Of a stretch of 64,000 nt of DNA, positions 17,753 to 27,859 are shown in pieces. Position numbers and translations under genes: made by a program. Source of the stretch: Pseudomonas sp. B21-048 (lineage in GTDB: Bacteria; Pseudomonadota; Gammaproteobacteria; Pseudomonadales; Pseudomonadaceae); NCBI RefSeq assembly GCF_024748615.1, contig NZ_CP087168.1:1116001-1180000 (forward strand), in the 5' to 3' direction. Each line of letters begins with the position of its first letter. The stretch's first letter is position 1. The notes beneath the pieces are model-generated. The model worked only from the letters and a program-made list of their open reading frames with translations. It made no database searches and had not been told where the DNA came from.

Positions 17753-18952
17753 TTATTTACGGCGCTGCACGAAATTGCGAATTCGCTCGGCGGCTTCCAC
17801 GCACTCCGCCAGCGGCGCGACCAGCGCCATCCGCACACGCCCGGCGCCTGGATTGACGCCATCCACGTCGCGGGACAAGTAAGAGCCCGGCACCACGGTC
17901 ACATGCTCCTGTTCGAACAGATCGCGACAGAACGTAGCATCATCTCCCGCCACATTAGGCCACAGGTAGAAACCGCCATCCGGACGTTGCACATCCATTA
18001 CCGGGCTGAGGATTTCCAATACCGCATCATATTTTTCGCGGTACAGCGTACGGTTGGCTCGTACATGCACTTCATCATTCCATGCAGCAACGCTGGCCAG
18101 TTGTGTCTGAACCGGCATCGCGCAGCCGTGGTAGGTGCGGTACAGCAGGAAGCCTTTGAGAATATCCGCGTCACCGGCGACAAAGCCCGAGCGCAGGCCA
18201 GGCAAGTTGGAGCGCTTGGACAGGCTGTGGAACACCACGCAGCGTTTGAAGTCCTTGCGGCCCAGTTCCACGCACGCGCTGAGCAGGCCGGGCGGAGGGG
18301 TCTGTTCGTCGAAGTACAGCTCGCTGTAGCACTCATCGGCAGCGATCACGAAATCGTATTGGTCAGCCAGGGCGATCAGATTTTTCAGGGTGTCGACCGG
18401 AATCAGCGCACCCGTTGGATTACCTGGTGAGCACAGGAACAGGATCTGGCAGCGTTTCCAGATGTCCGGTGAAACGGCGTCGAAGTCCGGGTTGAAGCCG
18501 TTTTCGTCCAGGCACGGCAGGTAATGCGGCTTGGCCCCGGCCAGGAACGCCGCGCCTTCGTAGATTTGATAGAACGGGTTCGGGCTGACCACCAAGGCAT
18601 CGTCGCTACGGTTGACCACGGTCTGGGTGAAGGCGAACAGCGCTTCACGGGTGCCATTGACCGGCAACACGTTGCGCTCCGGGTCGAGCCAGCCGTTCGG
18701 GACGCTGAAGCGACGTTCGCACCAGGCGGCAATGGCTTCACGCAAGGCCGGAATGCCAAGGGTGGTCGGGTACACGGCCATCTGATCCAGATTGCTCGCC
18801 AGCGCTTCGGCGACGAAGCTCGGTGAACGGTGTTTTGGCTCGCCGATGGACAGTGCAATGGCGCGTTTATCCGGGTTTGGCGTGACGCTGCCGAGCAGAG
18901 CGCGGAGCTTTTCGAACGGGTAGGGCTGCAACTGGTTCAGAGCGTTGTTCAT
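17753..18952 (-). CDS. dapC: Succinyldiaminopimelate transaminase DapC
   Basis: A 399-residue fold-type I PLP aminotransferase. It converts N-succinyl-2-amino-6-ketopimelate to N-succinyl-diaminopimelate with glutamate. LCSPGNPTGALIPVDTL and FVIAADECYSELYF mark the PLP pocket. The Schiff-base lysine is in VVFHSLSKRSNLPGLRSGFVAGD near residue 235. The start MNNALNQLQPYPFEKL is conserved in DapC. The gene follows glnD on the same strand, with a REP palindrome between them. Confidence 0.94.
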   Translation of the reverse strand: MNNALNQLQPYPFEKLRALLGSVTPNPDKRAIALSIGEPKHRSPSFVAEALASNLDQMAVYPTTLGIPALREAIAAWCERRFSVPNGWLDPERNVLPVNGTREALFAFTQTVVNRSDDALVVSPNPFYQIYEGAAFLAGAKPHYLPCLDENGFNPDFDAVSPDIWKRCQILFLCSPGNPTGALIPVDTLKNLIALADQYDFVIAADECYSELYFDEQTPPPGLLSACVELGRKDFKRCVVFHSLSKRSNLPGLRSGFVAGDADILKGFLLYRTYHGCAMPVQTQLASVAAWNDEVHVRANRTLYREKYDAVLEILSPVMDVQRPDGGFYLWPNVAGDDATFCRDLFEQEHVTVVPGSYLSRDVDGVNPGAGRVRMALVAPLAECVEAAERIRNFVQRRK

Positions 18953-18999
18953 GGGGGCCTCGTTCAATGTGGGAGGACTAATGTGGTGCAGGGGGCTTT

Positions 19000-19047
19000 T
19001 GTGGTGAGGGGGCAAGCCCCCTCGACACAACAAGCCCCCTCACCACA
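19000..19047. repeat. REP-like palindrome between dapC and glnD
   Basis: tgtggtgagggggc at 19000-19013 pairs exactly with gccccctcaccaca at 19034-19047. A third related half unit (gtgcagggggct) lies just before it. It may end or weaken the glnD transcript before dapC. Confidence 0.75.
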
Positions 19048-19081
19048 GGAAATCTGCTCCCACAGGGGGACATTTATTAAT

Positions 19082-21784
19082 TCAGATGCTGATGCGCGAA
19101 AGTTTGATATCGGGTTCCTGGCTGACGCTCAGCTGTTTGACGATTGCATCCTGCAAGCGGCTGCACAGCAATGGGTCGGACAGCGGCTGATTGTTGGCGT
19201 CGGTGATGAAGAACACGTCTTCCACGCGCTCGCCCAGGGTGGCGATCTTGGCGTTCTGCAACGACAGGTCGAACTCAAGGAAAATCGTGCCGATCCGCGC
19301 CAGCAGGCCGGGGCGGTCGGGGGCGCTGAGTTCCAGCACCGTCACCGGACGCTGAGCGTCGTTGTGGATCGTCACCTGAGGCGCAAACGCGAAATGCTTG
19401 AGCTGGCGCGGCACCCGACGCTGGATGATGGTCGGGTAGTTGTCCGGGTTGCGCAGGGCTTCGGTCAGGCCTTCGCGGATCTGCTTGACCCGTGCCGGGT
19501 TGTCGCCGATCGAGTCGCCATCGGTGTCGAGCACGATATAGGTGTCGAGGGTGAACTGGCTGCTGGAGGTGATGACCCGGGCGTCGTGAATGTTCAGATT
19601 GAGCTGGTCCATCGCCGCCACGGTCACGGCGAAGAAGTCGTGCTGGTCCGGTGCATAGATGAATATCTGCGTACCGCCCTCGAACTCGCGCTGGGTGGTT
19701 TCCTTGATCAACACCAGCGGGCCACCGTCGGCCGGCTGCTGCAGGATCGCATCAGTGTGCCAGGCCACGTCGCCGGCAGTGTGGCGCAGGAAATAGTCAT
19801 CGCCCAATTGCGCCCAAAGCTGCTCGACATCGTCCGGATCGTTGCCGCCGCGTACCAGGATGTCCAGCGCCGCGCTTTGGGTCTGGCGGATCTGCTCTTC
19901 GCGATCCACCGGGTTCTCCAGGCCACGGCGCAAGGCGCGCTTGGTCTCGGTGTAGAGCTGGCGCAACAGGCTCGCGCGCCAGGAGTTCCACAGCGTCGGG
20001 TTGGTTGCGTTGATGTCCGCAACGGTCAATACATACAGATAATCGAGGCGGGTTTCATCGCCGACGGTCTGCGCGAAATCATGGATCACTTGCGGGTCGG
20101 ACAGATCCTTGCGCTGGGCCGTGGTCGACATCATCAAGTGGTTCTGCACCAGCCACACGATCAGGCGGCTGTCCCAGATCGGCAACTGGTGGCGCTGGCA
20201 AAAGGCTTCGGCATCCACGGCGCCGATTTCCGAATGATCGCCATGCCGGCCCTTGCCGATGTCGTGGTACAGGCCGGCCAGGTAAATCAGTTCGGGTTTG
20301 GGCAGTTTGGCCATGAGTTTGCTGGCCAGCGGGAATTTTTCCGACACCTGGGTGTACTGCAGCTTACGCAGGTGCTTGATCAGGTTCAGGGTATGCGCGT
20401 CGACCGTATAGATGTGAAACAGGTCATGCTGCATCTGCCCGACAATGAAGCCGAACTCCGGCAGATAGCGCCCAAGGATGCCGTAACGGTTCATTCGTCG
20501 CAGATTGCGGTGGATGCCGATCTTGCACTTGAACAGCTCGATGAACAGGCTGGTATTACGAATATCGTTGCGGAAGTCGTCATCGATCAGATGACGATTC
20601 TCGCGCAGCAGGCGGATGGTATCGGCGCGTACGCCTTTGATCTCCGGTTGCTGGGTCATCAGCACAAAGATCTCGAGCATGGCGAATGGCGTACGGCGGA
20701 ACACGTTGTCGCTACGCGCCTCGATGTAGCCGTCATGCAGCTGGAACCGCGAGTTGATCGGTTGTGGTGGTGCTTCATCTTCGGGCGCGAGGATCACTTC
20801 TTCGAAGTGCTGGATGATCAGGTCGCTGAGCTGGGCAATGCTCATGACCACCCGGTAATACTGCTGCATGAAGTTTTCGATGGCTTGTTTGGCATCATTG
20901 CCCGCGAAACCCAACAGCCCGGCAATCGTGCGCTGGTGATCGAACAGCAGGCGGTCTTCGGAGCGACCGGCGAGCATGTGCAGGGCGTAACGGACCTTCC
21001 ACAGAAACTCCTGGGACGAGGCCAGCAGGGCATTTTCGCTCTCCACCAGGAAGCCTTCACCCGCCAGGGCCCGCAGGTTCAGGGTGCCGTACTGACGACG
21101 GGCGACCCAGAGAATCGTTTGAATATCCCGCAATCCGCCGGGCGAACCCTTGACGTTGGGTTCCAGGTTGTATTCGGTGTCGTTGTACTTGTGATGACGG
21201 GCTTTTTGCTCAGCGCGTTTGGCCAGGAAGAACTCCTTGCTGGGCCACATATGCTCGGTGCTGGTGACGTCCAGCATGCGCTGACGCAAACGTTCAGGGC
21301 CGCAGATAGTGCGGCTTTCCATCAAGTTGGTGACCACCGTCAGGTCAGCGCGGGATTCCTCGGCGCATTCGTCCACCGAGCGAACGCTCTGGCCGACTTC
21401 CAGGCCGATGTCCCACAGCAACGTCAGAAAACGTTCGATGGAATCTCGAAAGATTTCGTGATCGGCATTGTCCAGCAAAATCAGCAGATCGATATCGGAG
21501 TAAGGGTGTAACTCGCCGCGACCGTAGCCGCCGACCGCCACCAGAGCGATATCGGCATCTTCGCTCCAGTTAAACTGCTCCCAGGCCTGCTGCAGGATGT
21601 TGTCGATAAACCAGGCGCGATCCTCGATCAGCCGGCGAATGTCCCGGCCACTGCGGAACCGCTCGTCGAGCACCTCGCGAGCCTGACGGATCGCCTTCTT
21701 GAAAGCAGCAATAGGGCTTGCCTTCAAGGCCAGTTCAGCCTGGAACTGGCCGCGGTCGAAGAGTTCGGGATCCACCTGCGGCAT
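19082..21784 (-). CDS. glnD: Bifunctional PII uridylyltransferase/uridylyl-removing enzyme GlnD
   Basis: A 900-residue nitrogen sensor. It adds UMP to PII proteins when glutamine is low and removes it when glutamine is high. The nucleotidyltransferase motif [18 protein letters not shown] lies near residue 90. The HD hydrolase motif [17 protein letters not shown] is near 505. Two C-terminal ACT domains bind glutamine, one around 705-790 and one from about 815 ([19 protein letters not shown]). An AAAGGAAAG site precedes the ATG. It lies downstream of map and may be transcribed with it. Confidence 0.97.
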   Translation of the reverse strand: MPQVDPELFDRGQFQAELALKASPIAAFKKAIRQAREVLDERFRSGRDIRRLIEDRAWFIDNILQQAWEQFNWSEDADIALVAVGGYGRGELHPYSDIDLLILLDNADHEIFRDSIERFLTLLWDIGLEVGQSVRSVDECAEESRADLTVVTNLMESRTICGPERLRQRMLDVTSTEHMWPSKEFFLAKRAEQKARHHKYNDTEYNLEPNVKGSPGGLRDIQTILWVARRQYGTLNLRALAGEGFLVESENALLASSQEFLWKVRYALHMLAGRSEDRLLFDHQRTIAGLLGFAGNDAKQAIENFMQQYYRVVMSIAQLSDLIIQHFEEVILAPEDEAPPQPINSRFQLHDGYIEARSDNVFRRTPFAMLEIFVLMTQQPEIKGVRADTIRLLRENRHLIDDDFRNDIRNTSLFIELFKCKIGIHRNLRRMNRYGILGRYLPEFGFIVGQMQHDLFHIYTVDAHTLNLIKHLRKLQYTQVSEKFPLASKLMAKLPKPELIYLAGLYHDIGKGRHGDHSEIGAVDAEAFCQRHQLPIWDSRLIVWLVQNHLMMSTTAQRKDLSDPQVIHDFAQTVGDETRLDYLYVLTVADINATNPTLWNSWRASLLRQLYTETKRALRRGLENPVDREEQIRQTQSAALDILVRGGNDPDDVEQLWAQLGDDYFLRHTAGDVAWHTDAILQQPADGGPLVLIKETTQREFEGGTQIFIYAPDQHDFFAVTVAAMDQLNLNIHDARVITSSSQFTLDTYIVLDTDGDSIGDNPARVKQIREGLTEALRNPDNYPTIIQRRVPRQLKHFAFAPQVTIHNDAQRPVTVLELSAPDRPGLLARIGTIFLEFDLSLQNAKIATLGERVEDVFFITDANNQPLSDPLLCSRLQDAIVKQLSVSQEPDIKLSRISI

Positions 21785-21829
21785 CGATTGGCTTTCCTTT
21801 CTATAAGGCTGGGAACGGAGCGGGCGGGA

Positions 21830-22612
21830 TCAGGCCGAAACGCGAGGGATGGTATCGTCGCTGCGCAAAGTGAAGATCTCGTAACCGGTTTCGGTCACCA
21901 GCAGGGTGTGTTCCCATTGTGCCGACAGCTTGCGGTCCTTGGTAATCGCGGTCCAGCCGTCGCCCAGCACCTTGGTGTCGGCCTTGCCCTGGTTGATCAT
22001 CGGCTCGATGGTGAAGGTCATGCCGGCTTTCAGTTCCATGCCGGTGCCGGCGCGGCCGTAGTGCAGGATCTGCGGTTCTTCGTGGAAGACTTTGCCGATG
22101 CCGTGGCCGCAGAACTCGCGAACCACCGAGAAACCATTTTTTTCCGCGTGCTTCTGGATCACTTCACCGATATCGCCCAGGCGGCAGCCGGGTTTGACCA
22201 GCTCGATGGCCTTGTACATGCATTCTTGGGTCACCTGGGACAAGCGCTCGGCCCAGACCGGCACGGTACCGACGTGGAACATGCGGCTAGTGTCGCCGTG
22301 GTAGCCGTCCTTGATCACTGTCACGTCGATATTCACGGTGTCGCCATCTTTAAGCGGCTTCTCGTTCGGGATGCCGTGGCAGACCACATGGTTGATCGAG
22401 GTGCAGATCGACTTCGGGAAGCCCTTGTAGTTGAGTGGGGCAGGAATGGCTTTCTGCTCATTGACGATATAGTCATGGCAGATGCGGTCCAGCTCTTCGG
22501 TGGTGACACCCGGTTTGACATAATCGGCAATCATTTCCAGCACATCGGCGGCCAATTTGCCGGCGATACGCATTTTTGCGATGTCCTCTGGGGTTTTGAG
22601 GGTGATAGTCAT
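21830..22612 (-). CDS. map: Methionine aminopeptidase type I
   Basis: A 260-residue pita-bread metallopeptidase that removes the initiator methionine from new proteins. The metal ligands can be placed: Asp pair in VNIDVTVIKDGYHGDTSRMF, His in CGHGIGKVFHEEP, Glu in TFTIEPMIN and the last Glu in QWEHTLLVTETGYEI. The start at MTITLKTPED follows a GAGAGAG stretch; an upstream ATG seven codons earlier is less supported. It is divergent from rpsB, the classic arrangement in Gammaproteobacteria. Confidence 0.96.
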   Translation of the reverse strand: MTITLKTPEDIAKMRIAGKLAADVLEMIADYVKPGVTTEELDRICHDYIVNEQKAIPAPLNYKGFPKSICTSINHVVCHGIPNEKPLKDGDTVNIDVTVIKDGYHGDTSRMFHVGTVPVWAERLSQVTQECMYKAIELVKPGCRLGDIGEVIQKHAEKNGFSVVREFCGHGIGKVFHEEPQILHYGRAGTGMELKAGMTFTIEPMINQGKADTKVLGDGWTAITKDRKLSAQWEHTLLVTETGYEIFTLRSDDTIPRVSA

Positions 22613-22817
22613 ACAGGCTCTCTCTGCGCTCAACGGCGCCTTCTAAAACGGAATGGGCATTGCGCGAACAATTGTCGCGGCCCTGAAAAGCGCGATTCTA
22701 CCAGACGATCAGGGCAAATCTGAGCCTCTGTGTATCGCTTCTCTCTATAGGATGGCGCATTCCGGGGAGATTCCAAGGCGGGGGGCAAAAGCATTCGCCA
22801 GGTTTTCAGAATCCGGG

Positions 22818-22846
22818 TTCCGTTTTTTTCTGCCTTGTGGTATAAA
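22818..22846 (+). promoter_or_regulatory. Probable rpsB promoter
   Basis: TATAAA at 22841-22846 makes a good -10 box. The hexamer 17 bases upstream, TTCCGT (22818-22823), is a weak -35. GC-rich bases (GCGCCGC) follow the -10 directly, a discriminator of the kind found in promoters under stringent control. Confidence 0.5.
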
Positions 22847-22882
22847 ATGCGCCGCTTTCCGGGGATCCCCTGAAAGCTTAAA

Positions 22883-22984
22883 TCCACACACGTGTCGACA
22901 CGATGACCTGGGTGCCTTCAGCTGATGCTGCTGGTTGGTCATTGGGATACGTGGAGGCCAAACCCGACTTATTAAGGAACTATC
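22883..22984 (+). promoter_or_regulatory. S2-type leader of rpsB (t44-like RNA)
   Basis: Nested helices can be read in the leader: TCCAC/GTGGA (22883-22887 with 22951-22955), a small GTG-TCGA-CAC hairpin (22892-22901), ATGACC/GGTCAT (22903-22908 with 22937-22942) and CAGC/GCTG at the tip (22919-22922 with 22927-22930). In Gammaproteobacteria the map-rpsB gap holds the conserved S2 leader, also known as t44 RNA, through which ribosomal protein S2 represses its own operon. Position and structure fit; no covariance search was run. Confidence 0.65.
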
Positions 22985-23722
22985 ATGTCCCAAGTCAACA
23001 TGCGCGATATGCTGAAGGCCGGTGTGCACTTCGGTCACCAGACCCGTTACTGGAACCCGAAAATGGGTAAATACATTTTCGGCGCGCGTAACAAGATCCA
23101 CATCATCAACCTTGAAAAAACCCTGCCAATGTTCAACGAAGCTCTGACTTTCGTAGAGCGTCTGGCCCAGGGCAAAAACAAGATCCTGTTCGTCGGCACC
23201 AAGCGTTCCGCTGGCAAGATCGTTGCTGAAGAAGCAGCACGTTGCGGTTCGCCGTACGTCGATCACCGCTGGTTGGGCGGCATGCTGACCAACTTCAAAA
23301 CCATCCGTGCTTCCATCAAGCGTCTGCGTGACCTTGAAGTGCAAGCCGAAGACGGTACTTTCGCCAAGCTGACCAAGAAAGAAGCGCTGATGCGCTCCCG
23401 TGACCTGGAAAAGCTGGATCGTTCCCTGGGTGGTATCAAGGACATGGGCGGTCTGCCAGACGCTCTGTTCGTTATCGACGTTGATCACGAGCGCATCGCG
23501 ATCACCGAAGCCAACAAGCTGGGCATCCCGGTTATCGGCGTAGTCGATACCAACAGCAGCCCGGAAGGCGTTGACTACATCATCCCAGGCAACGATGACG
23601 CAATCCGCGCTATCCAGCTGTACATGGGTTCGATGGCTGACGCTGTAATCCGCGGTCGCAACCACGTTGCTGGCGGCACCGAGCAGTTCGTTGAAGAAGC
23701 TCCGGCAGCTGCAGCTGAGTAA
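22985..23722 (+). CDS. rpsB: 30S ribosomal protein S2
   Basis: A 245-residue protein of normal length, opening [27 protein letters not shown], the S2 signature. It binds the 30S head-body junction with S1 and is added late in assembly. AAGGA precedes the start. A strong terminator follows the gene, so tsf probably depends on readthrough or its own promoter. Confidence 0.98.
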   Translation: MSQVNMRDMLKAGVHFGHQTRYWNPKMGKYIFGARNKIHIINLEKTLPMFNEALTFVERLAQGKNKILFVGTKRSAGKIVAEEAARCGSPYVDHRWLGGMLTNFKTIRASIKRLRDLEVQAEDGTFAKLTKKEALMRSRDLEKLDRSLGGIKDMGGLPDALFVIDVDHERIAITEANKLGIPVIGVVDTNSSPEGVDYIIPGNDDAIRAIQLYMGSMADAVIRGRNHVAGGTEQFVEEAPAAAAE

Positions 23723-23750
23723 TTGACGCCCTGGCGTTGACTCAGTAAGC

Positions 23751-23775
23751 AAAAAGGGGGCTTGGCCCCCTTTTT
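23751..23775 (+). terminator. Intrinsic terminator or attenuator between rpsB and tsf
   Basis: Arms AAAAAGGGGG and CCCCCTTTTT surround a five-base loop. Such a hairpin lowers tsf relative to rpsB expression in related bacteria. Confidence 0.9.
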
Positions 23776-23912
23776 GCCACCTCGAAAACCGTTTGTCGGC
23801 CCCGCAGTTGCAACGTTGTAACGAGCAGCGGCTTACAAGGGTGGTTCGGGAAGAATTGAACGCCCGTTCGATCGGGTGGAATGGTTGAAAACCTATCCAA
23901 GAGGATTTTGAA

Positions 23913-24776
23913 ATGGCAGAGATTACTGCAGCGTTGGTCAAAGAACTGCGCGAGCGTACTGGCGAAGGCATGATGGACTGCAAAAAGGCCTTGACCAAGG
24001 CTGGCGGCGACATCGAAAAAGCCATTGATGACATGCGTGCTTCGGGCGCCATCAAGGCTGCCAAGAAAGCAGGCAACGTGGCTGCTGAAGGTGCTATCGC
24101 TCTGAAGGAAGACGGTAAATCCGCCGTTCTGCTGGAAGTGAACTCGCAGACCGACTTCCTGGCCCTGCAGGACGACTTCAAGGCATTTGTTGCTGCAAGC
24201 GTTGAAAAAGCGTTCGCCGACAAGCTGACTGACGTTGCTCCGCTGATCGAAGCTCAAGAAGCTGCTCGCCTGGTACTGGTCGGCAAGGTTGGCGAAAACG
24301 TCAACATCCGTCGCCTGGCGCGCGTTGAAGGTGACGTTGTCGGTGGTTACCTGCACGGTAACAAGATCGGTGTTACCGTTGTCCTGAAAGGCGGCGACGT
24401 TGAGTTGGCCAAGGACATCGCTATGCACGTAGCGGCCACCAACCCTGAGTTCCTGCTGCCATCGGAAGTTTCCGCTGAAGCGGTCGAGCGTGAGAAAGGC
24501 GTGTTCCTGACGCTGAACGCTGACAAGATCGCCGGCAAGCCAGAAAACATCGTTGAAAACATGGTCAAAGGCCGTATCAGCAAGTTCCTGGCCGAAGCCA
24601 GCCTGGTTGAGCAGGCGTTCGTCAAGAACCCTGAAATCAAGGTCGGCGACCTGGCCAAGAAAGCCGGTGCTGAAATCGTTTCCTTCACCTACTTCAAAGT
24701 CGGCGAAGGCATCGAGAAGCCGGTCGACAACTTCGCTGAAGAAGTTGCCGCTCAACTGGCTGCTGCCAAGCAGTAA
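23913..24776 (+). CDS. tsf: Elongation factor Ts
   Basis: A 287-residue EF-Ts. It is the nucleotide exchange factor for EF-Tu. The N-terminal module AALVKELRERTGEGMMDCKKAL and the TDF motif in EVNSQTDFLALQDDF (around residue 78), which contacts EF-Tu, are present. The GAGG site sits about 10 bases before the ATG. Codon use is strongly biased, as expected for a highly expressed gene. Confidence 0.98.
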   Translation: MAEITAALVKELRERTGEGMMDCKKALTKAGGDIEKAIDDMRASGAIKAAKKAGNVAAEGAIALKEDGKSAVLLEVNSQTDFLALQDDFKAFVAASVEKAFADKLTDVAPLIEAQEAARLVLVGKVGENVNIRRLARVEGDVVGGYLHGNKIGVTVVLKGGDVELAKDIAMHVAATNPEFLLPSEVSAEAVEREKGVFLTLNADKIAGKPENIVENMVKGRISKFLAEASLVEQAFVKNPEIKVGDLAKKAGAEIVSFTYFKVGEGIEKPVDNFAEEVAAQLAAAKQ

Positions 24777-24800
24777 GACGGTTTTTTAACTGTCGCCCTG

Positions 24801-24834
24801 AAGAGGCTGCCCGCTCACGCGCGCAGCCTCTTTT
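24801..24834 (+). terminator. Terminator after tsf
   Basis: AAGAGGCTGC (24801-24810) pairs with GCAGCCTCTT (24823-24832), followed by TTT. It separates rpsB-tsf from the pyrH operon. Confidence 0.85.
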
Positions 24835-24986
24835 CAGATGGGGTTGCCAATTTTAATTGGCTTCCTTTTGGAACTGGCTTACAAAGCCATGTTCCGATGG
24901 CGCTGAAGCAGCGCCAAGTTAGAGTGAACGCCAGCTGTAAACAGCTCGCAAAGAATTTTTAAAATACGCCGCAGGAGAGATTCGCA

Positions 24987-25730
24987 ATGGCTCAGCAGGG
25001 CAGTGGTTATCAGGCTCGCTATAAACGCATTCTACTCAAACTTAGCGGCGAGGCCCTGATGGGCTCGGAAGAGTTCGGGATCGACCCGAAAGTCCTGGAT
25101 CGCATGGCGCTGGAAGTCGGCCAACTGGTCGGCATCGGTGTTCAGGTCGGTCTGGTGATCGGTGGCGGCAACCTGTTCCGCGGCGCGGCGCTAAGCGCGG
25201 CGGGCATGGATCGGGTGACTGGCGACCATATGGGGATGCTGGCCACTGTGATGAACGCCCTGGCGATGCGCGATGCGCTGGAACGTGCCAATATCTCGGC
25301 CATCGTGATGTCGGCCATTTCCATGGTGGGCGTGACCGATCACTACGATCGCCGCAAAGCCATGCGCCACCTGAATGCCAAGGAAGTGGTGATTTTTGCG
25401 GCCGGTACCGGTAATCCGTTCTTCACCACGGATTCGGCAGCCTGCTTGCGTGCGATCGAAATCGACGCTGACGTTGTGCTCAAGGCGACCAAGGTCGATG
25501 GCGTTTACACGGCTGATCCATTCAAAGACCCGCATGCCGAGAAGTTCGATCATCTGACTTATGATGAAGTGCTGGATCGCAAGCTGGGTGTAATGGATTT
25601 GACGGCCATTTGCCTGTGCCGCGACCACAAAATGCCGCTGCGCGTATTTAACATGAACAAGCCCGGCGCCCTGCTGAACATCGTGCATGGCGGCGCTGAA
25701 GGGACCCTGATCGAGGAAGGCCAACAATGA
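24987..25730 (+). CDS. pyrH: UMP kinase
   Basis: A 247-residue bacterial UMP kinase of the amino acid kinase fold. It makes UDP from UMP. The start region [15 protein letters not shown] is the signature, and [12 protein letters not shown] and [19 protein letters not shown] follow. The enzyme is a hexamer controlled by GTP and UTP. The Asp-rich [19 protein letters not shown] is conserved. A GGAGAG site precedes the ATG. Its last bases overlap the start of frr (ATGA). Confidence 0.97.
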   Translation: MAQQGSGYQARYKRILLKLSGEALMGSEEFGIDPKVLDRMALEVGQLVGIGVQVGLVIGGGNLFRGAALSAAGMDRVTGDHMGMLATVMNALAMRDALERANISAIVMSAISMVGVTDHYDRRKAMRHLNAKEVVIFAAGTGNPFFTTDSAACLRAIEIDADVVLKATKVDGVYTADPFKDPHAEKFDHLTYDEVLDRKLGVMDLTAICLCRDHKMPLRVFNMNKPGALLNIVHGGAEGTLIEEGQQ

Positions 25731-26284
25731 TCAACGAAATCAAGAAAGACGCTCAAGAGCGCATGAAAAAATCCGTCGAATCGCTGGCGCACAACTTTGG
25801 CCGTATTCGTACCGGCCAGGCGCACCCAAGCATTCTGGAAGGCGTAATGGTGCCGTATTACGGTTCCGACACTCCGATCAAGCAAGTGGCGAACATCACC
25901 GTTAAAGACGCCCGCACCCTGCAAGTGGTTGCCTTTGAGCGCAATATGCTGGGTGCCGTCGACAAGGCCATCGGTAGCGCGGGTCTGAACCTCAACCCGA
26001 CCAATCTGGGTGAGTTGTTGCTGATTTCCATGCCGGCCCTGACCGAAGAAACCCGTAAGGGCTTCACCAAGCAGGCTCGTGATGTCGCTGAAGATGCCCG
26101 TGTTGCGGTGCGTAACATCCGTCGTGATGCGAACAGCCAGCTCAAGGATCTGGTCAAGGAAAAGGAAATCAGCGAAGACGAAGAGCGTCGCGCGACTGGC
26201 GAAATTGATGATCTGACCAAAAAGTACGTGGCTGAAATCGACGCGAATTTGGCGCAGAAAGAAAAAGACCTGATGGCCGTATAA
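25727..26284 (+). CDS. frr: Ribosome recycling factor
   Basis: A 185-residue protein matching the standard length. With EF-G it splits post-termination ribosomes. The three-helix part includes [24 protein letters not shown] and, later, [18 protein letters not shown]. It overlaps pyrH by four bases. Confidence 0.97.
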   Translation: MINEIKKDAQERMKKSVESLAHNFGRIRTGQAHPSILEGVMVPYYGSDTPIKQVANITVKDARTLQVVAFERNMLGAVDKAIGSAGLNLNPTNLGELLLISMPALTEETRKGFTKQARDVAEDARVAVRNIRRDANSQLKDLVKEKEISEDEERRATGEIDDLTKKYVAEIDANLAQKEKDLMAV

Positions 26285-26297
26285 GGGTCACGTTTTA

Positions 26298-27053
26298 ATG
26301 GATAAGACAAAGCAGACTGCACCGTCCGCGGTGCCGCGCCATGTCGCGATCATCATGGATGGTAATAATCGCTGGGCGAAAAAACGCTTTATGCCGGGTG
26401 TCGCCGGGCATAAAGCGGGTGTGGATGCCGTGCGGGCGGTGATCGAGGTATGTGCCGAGGCCAAGGTCGAAGTGCTGACCCTGTTCGCCTTCTCCAGCGA
26501 GAACTGGCAGCGCCCGGCCGATGAGGTCAGTGCCTTGATGGACCTGTTCTTCAAGGCACTGCGTCGTGAGGCCAAGCGCCTCAACGACAACAACATCAGC
26601 TTGCGCATCATTGGCGACCGCTCGCGTTTTCATCCGGAGCTTCAGGCTGCCATGCGCGAAGTCGAGGCGATGACGGTCGGCGCTAACCGCTTTATCCTGC
26701 AGATCGCCGCCAACTACGGCGGTCAGTGGGACATTGCGCAAGCCGCGCAGCGTCTGGCGCGGGAAGTTCAGGCTGGACATCTGCGTCCGGAAGACATTAC
26801 CCCCGAGCTGTTGCAAACCTGTCTGGCGACCGGTGATCTACCGTTGCCGGATTTGTGCATCCGTACCGGTGGCGAGCGTCGCATCAGCAACTTTTTGCTG
26901 TGGCAACTGGCTTACGCCGAATTGTACTTCTCCGACCTGTTCTGGCCGGACTTCAAACACGACGCCATGCGCAATGCGCTGGCCGATTTCGCTTCTCGCC
27001 AGCGTCGCTTCGGTAAAACGGGCGAGCAGGTCGAGGCTGGAGCCCGGGTTTAA
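26298..27053 (+). CDS. uppS: Undecaprenyl diphosphate synthase (cis-prenyltransferase)
   Basis: A 251-residue enzyme that condenses eight isopentenyl diphosphates onto farnesyl diphosphate to give the C55 carrier lipid of peptidoglycan and O-antigen synthesis. The catalytic Asp is in VAIIMDGNNRWAKKR near residue 20. TLFAFSSENWQRP and the C-terminal LCIRTGGERRISNFLLWQ are conserved. The stop overlaps the cdsA start by one base (TAATG). Confidence 0.97.
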   Translation: MDKTKQTAPSAVPRHVAIIMDGNNRWAKKRFMPGVAGHKAGVDAVRAVIEVCAEAKVEVLTLFAFSSENWQRPADEVSALMDLFFKALRREAKRLNDNNISLRIIGDRSRFHPELQAAMREVEAMTVGANRFILQIAANYGGQWDIAQAAQRLAREVQAGHLRPEDITPELLQTCLATGDLPLPDLCIRTGGERRISNFLLWQLAYAELYFSDLFWPDFKHDAMRNALADFASRQRRFGKTGEQVEAGARV

Positions 27054-27859
27054 TGCTTAAACAACGAATCATCACGGCGCTGATCCTGCTGCCGATTGCC
27101 TTGTGCGGGTTTTTCCTGCTCGAAGGGTCCGGTTTTGCGCTGTTCATCGGGCTGGTGGTAACGCTCGGGGCGTGGGAGTGGGCGCGCCTGGCAGGTTTCG
27201 CTGCTCAGTCGATTCGCATTGCCTATGCGGCTGTGGTCGCGTTGGTGCTGTTTGTCATGCATATCGTGCCGGGGCTCGCGCCTTGGGTGTTGGGCGCTTC
27301 AGTACTCTGGTGGGGCGCGGCTACCTATTTGGTATTGACCTATCCACAGTCCAGCGAGCACTGGGCCAGCGCAGCCTGCAAACTGATGATCGGTTTGTTG
27401 ATTCTGTTGCCGGCCTGGCAGGGTCTGGTGTTGATCAAGCAGGAACCCTTGGGTAACTGGCTGATCATGGCGGTGATGGTGCTGGTCTGGGGGGCCGATA
27501 TCGGTGCGTACTTTTCCGGTCGGGCCTTCGGCAAGCGCAAGCTGGCGCCACAGGTCAGCCCCGGGAAGAGTTGGGAAGGCGTGTACGGCGGCTTGCTGCT
27601 GAGTCTGGTGATTACAGCAGTCGTCGGTTTTGTGCGGGACTGGAGTTTCGTTCAGATGCTGACGGGGCTGTTCGGTGCCGCAACTATCGTATTCATTTCA
27701 GTCGTGGGCGACCTCACCGAAAGCATGTTCAAGCGCCAGTCGGGGATTAAGGACAGCAGTAATCTGCTGCCCGGTCATGGTGGCGTGCTGGACCGCATCG
27801 ACAGCCTGACAGCGGCGATACCTGTATTCGCCGTGCTGTTGTGGATGGCGGCACCGTGA
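27053..27859 (+). CDS. cdsA: Phosphatidate cytidylyltransferase
   Basis: A 268-residue polytopic membrane protein with about eight hydrophobic helices. It activates phosphatidic acid with CTP to CDP-diacylglycerol. The signature near the C-terminus, [21 protein letters not shown], is intact. Substrate phosphatidic acid comes from PlsB and PlsC. The last four bases overlap dxr. Confidence 0.97.
   Translation: MLKQRIITALILLPIALCGFFLLEGSGFALFIGLVVTLGAWEWARLAGFAAQSIRIAYAAVVALVLFVMHIVPGLAPWVLGASVLWWGAATYLVLTYPQSSEHWASAACKLMIGLLILLPAWQGLVLIKQEPLGNWLIMAVMVLVWGADIGAYFSGRAFGKRKLAPQVSPGKSWEGVYGGLLLSLVITAVVGFVRDWSFVQMLTGLFGAATIVFISVVGDLTESMFKRQSGIKDSSNLLPGHGGVLDRIDSLTAAIPVFAVLLWMAAP

Noticed and set aside
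18830..21511. 893-codon open frame on the plus strand opposite glnD
   Set aside because: It is the exact antisense of glnD, has no family features and comes from GC-rich codon use. The same holds for long frames opposite plsB (4176-6323), bamA (30539-33223), dnaE (37705-39621) and pyrG (44061-45611).
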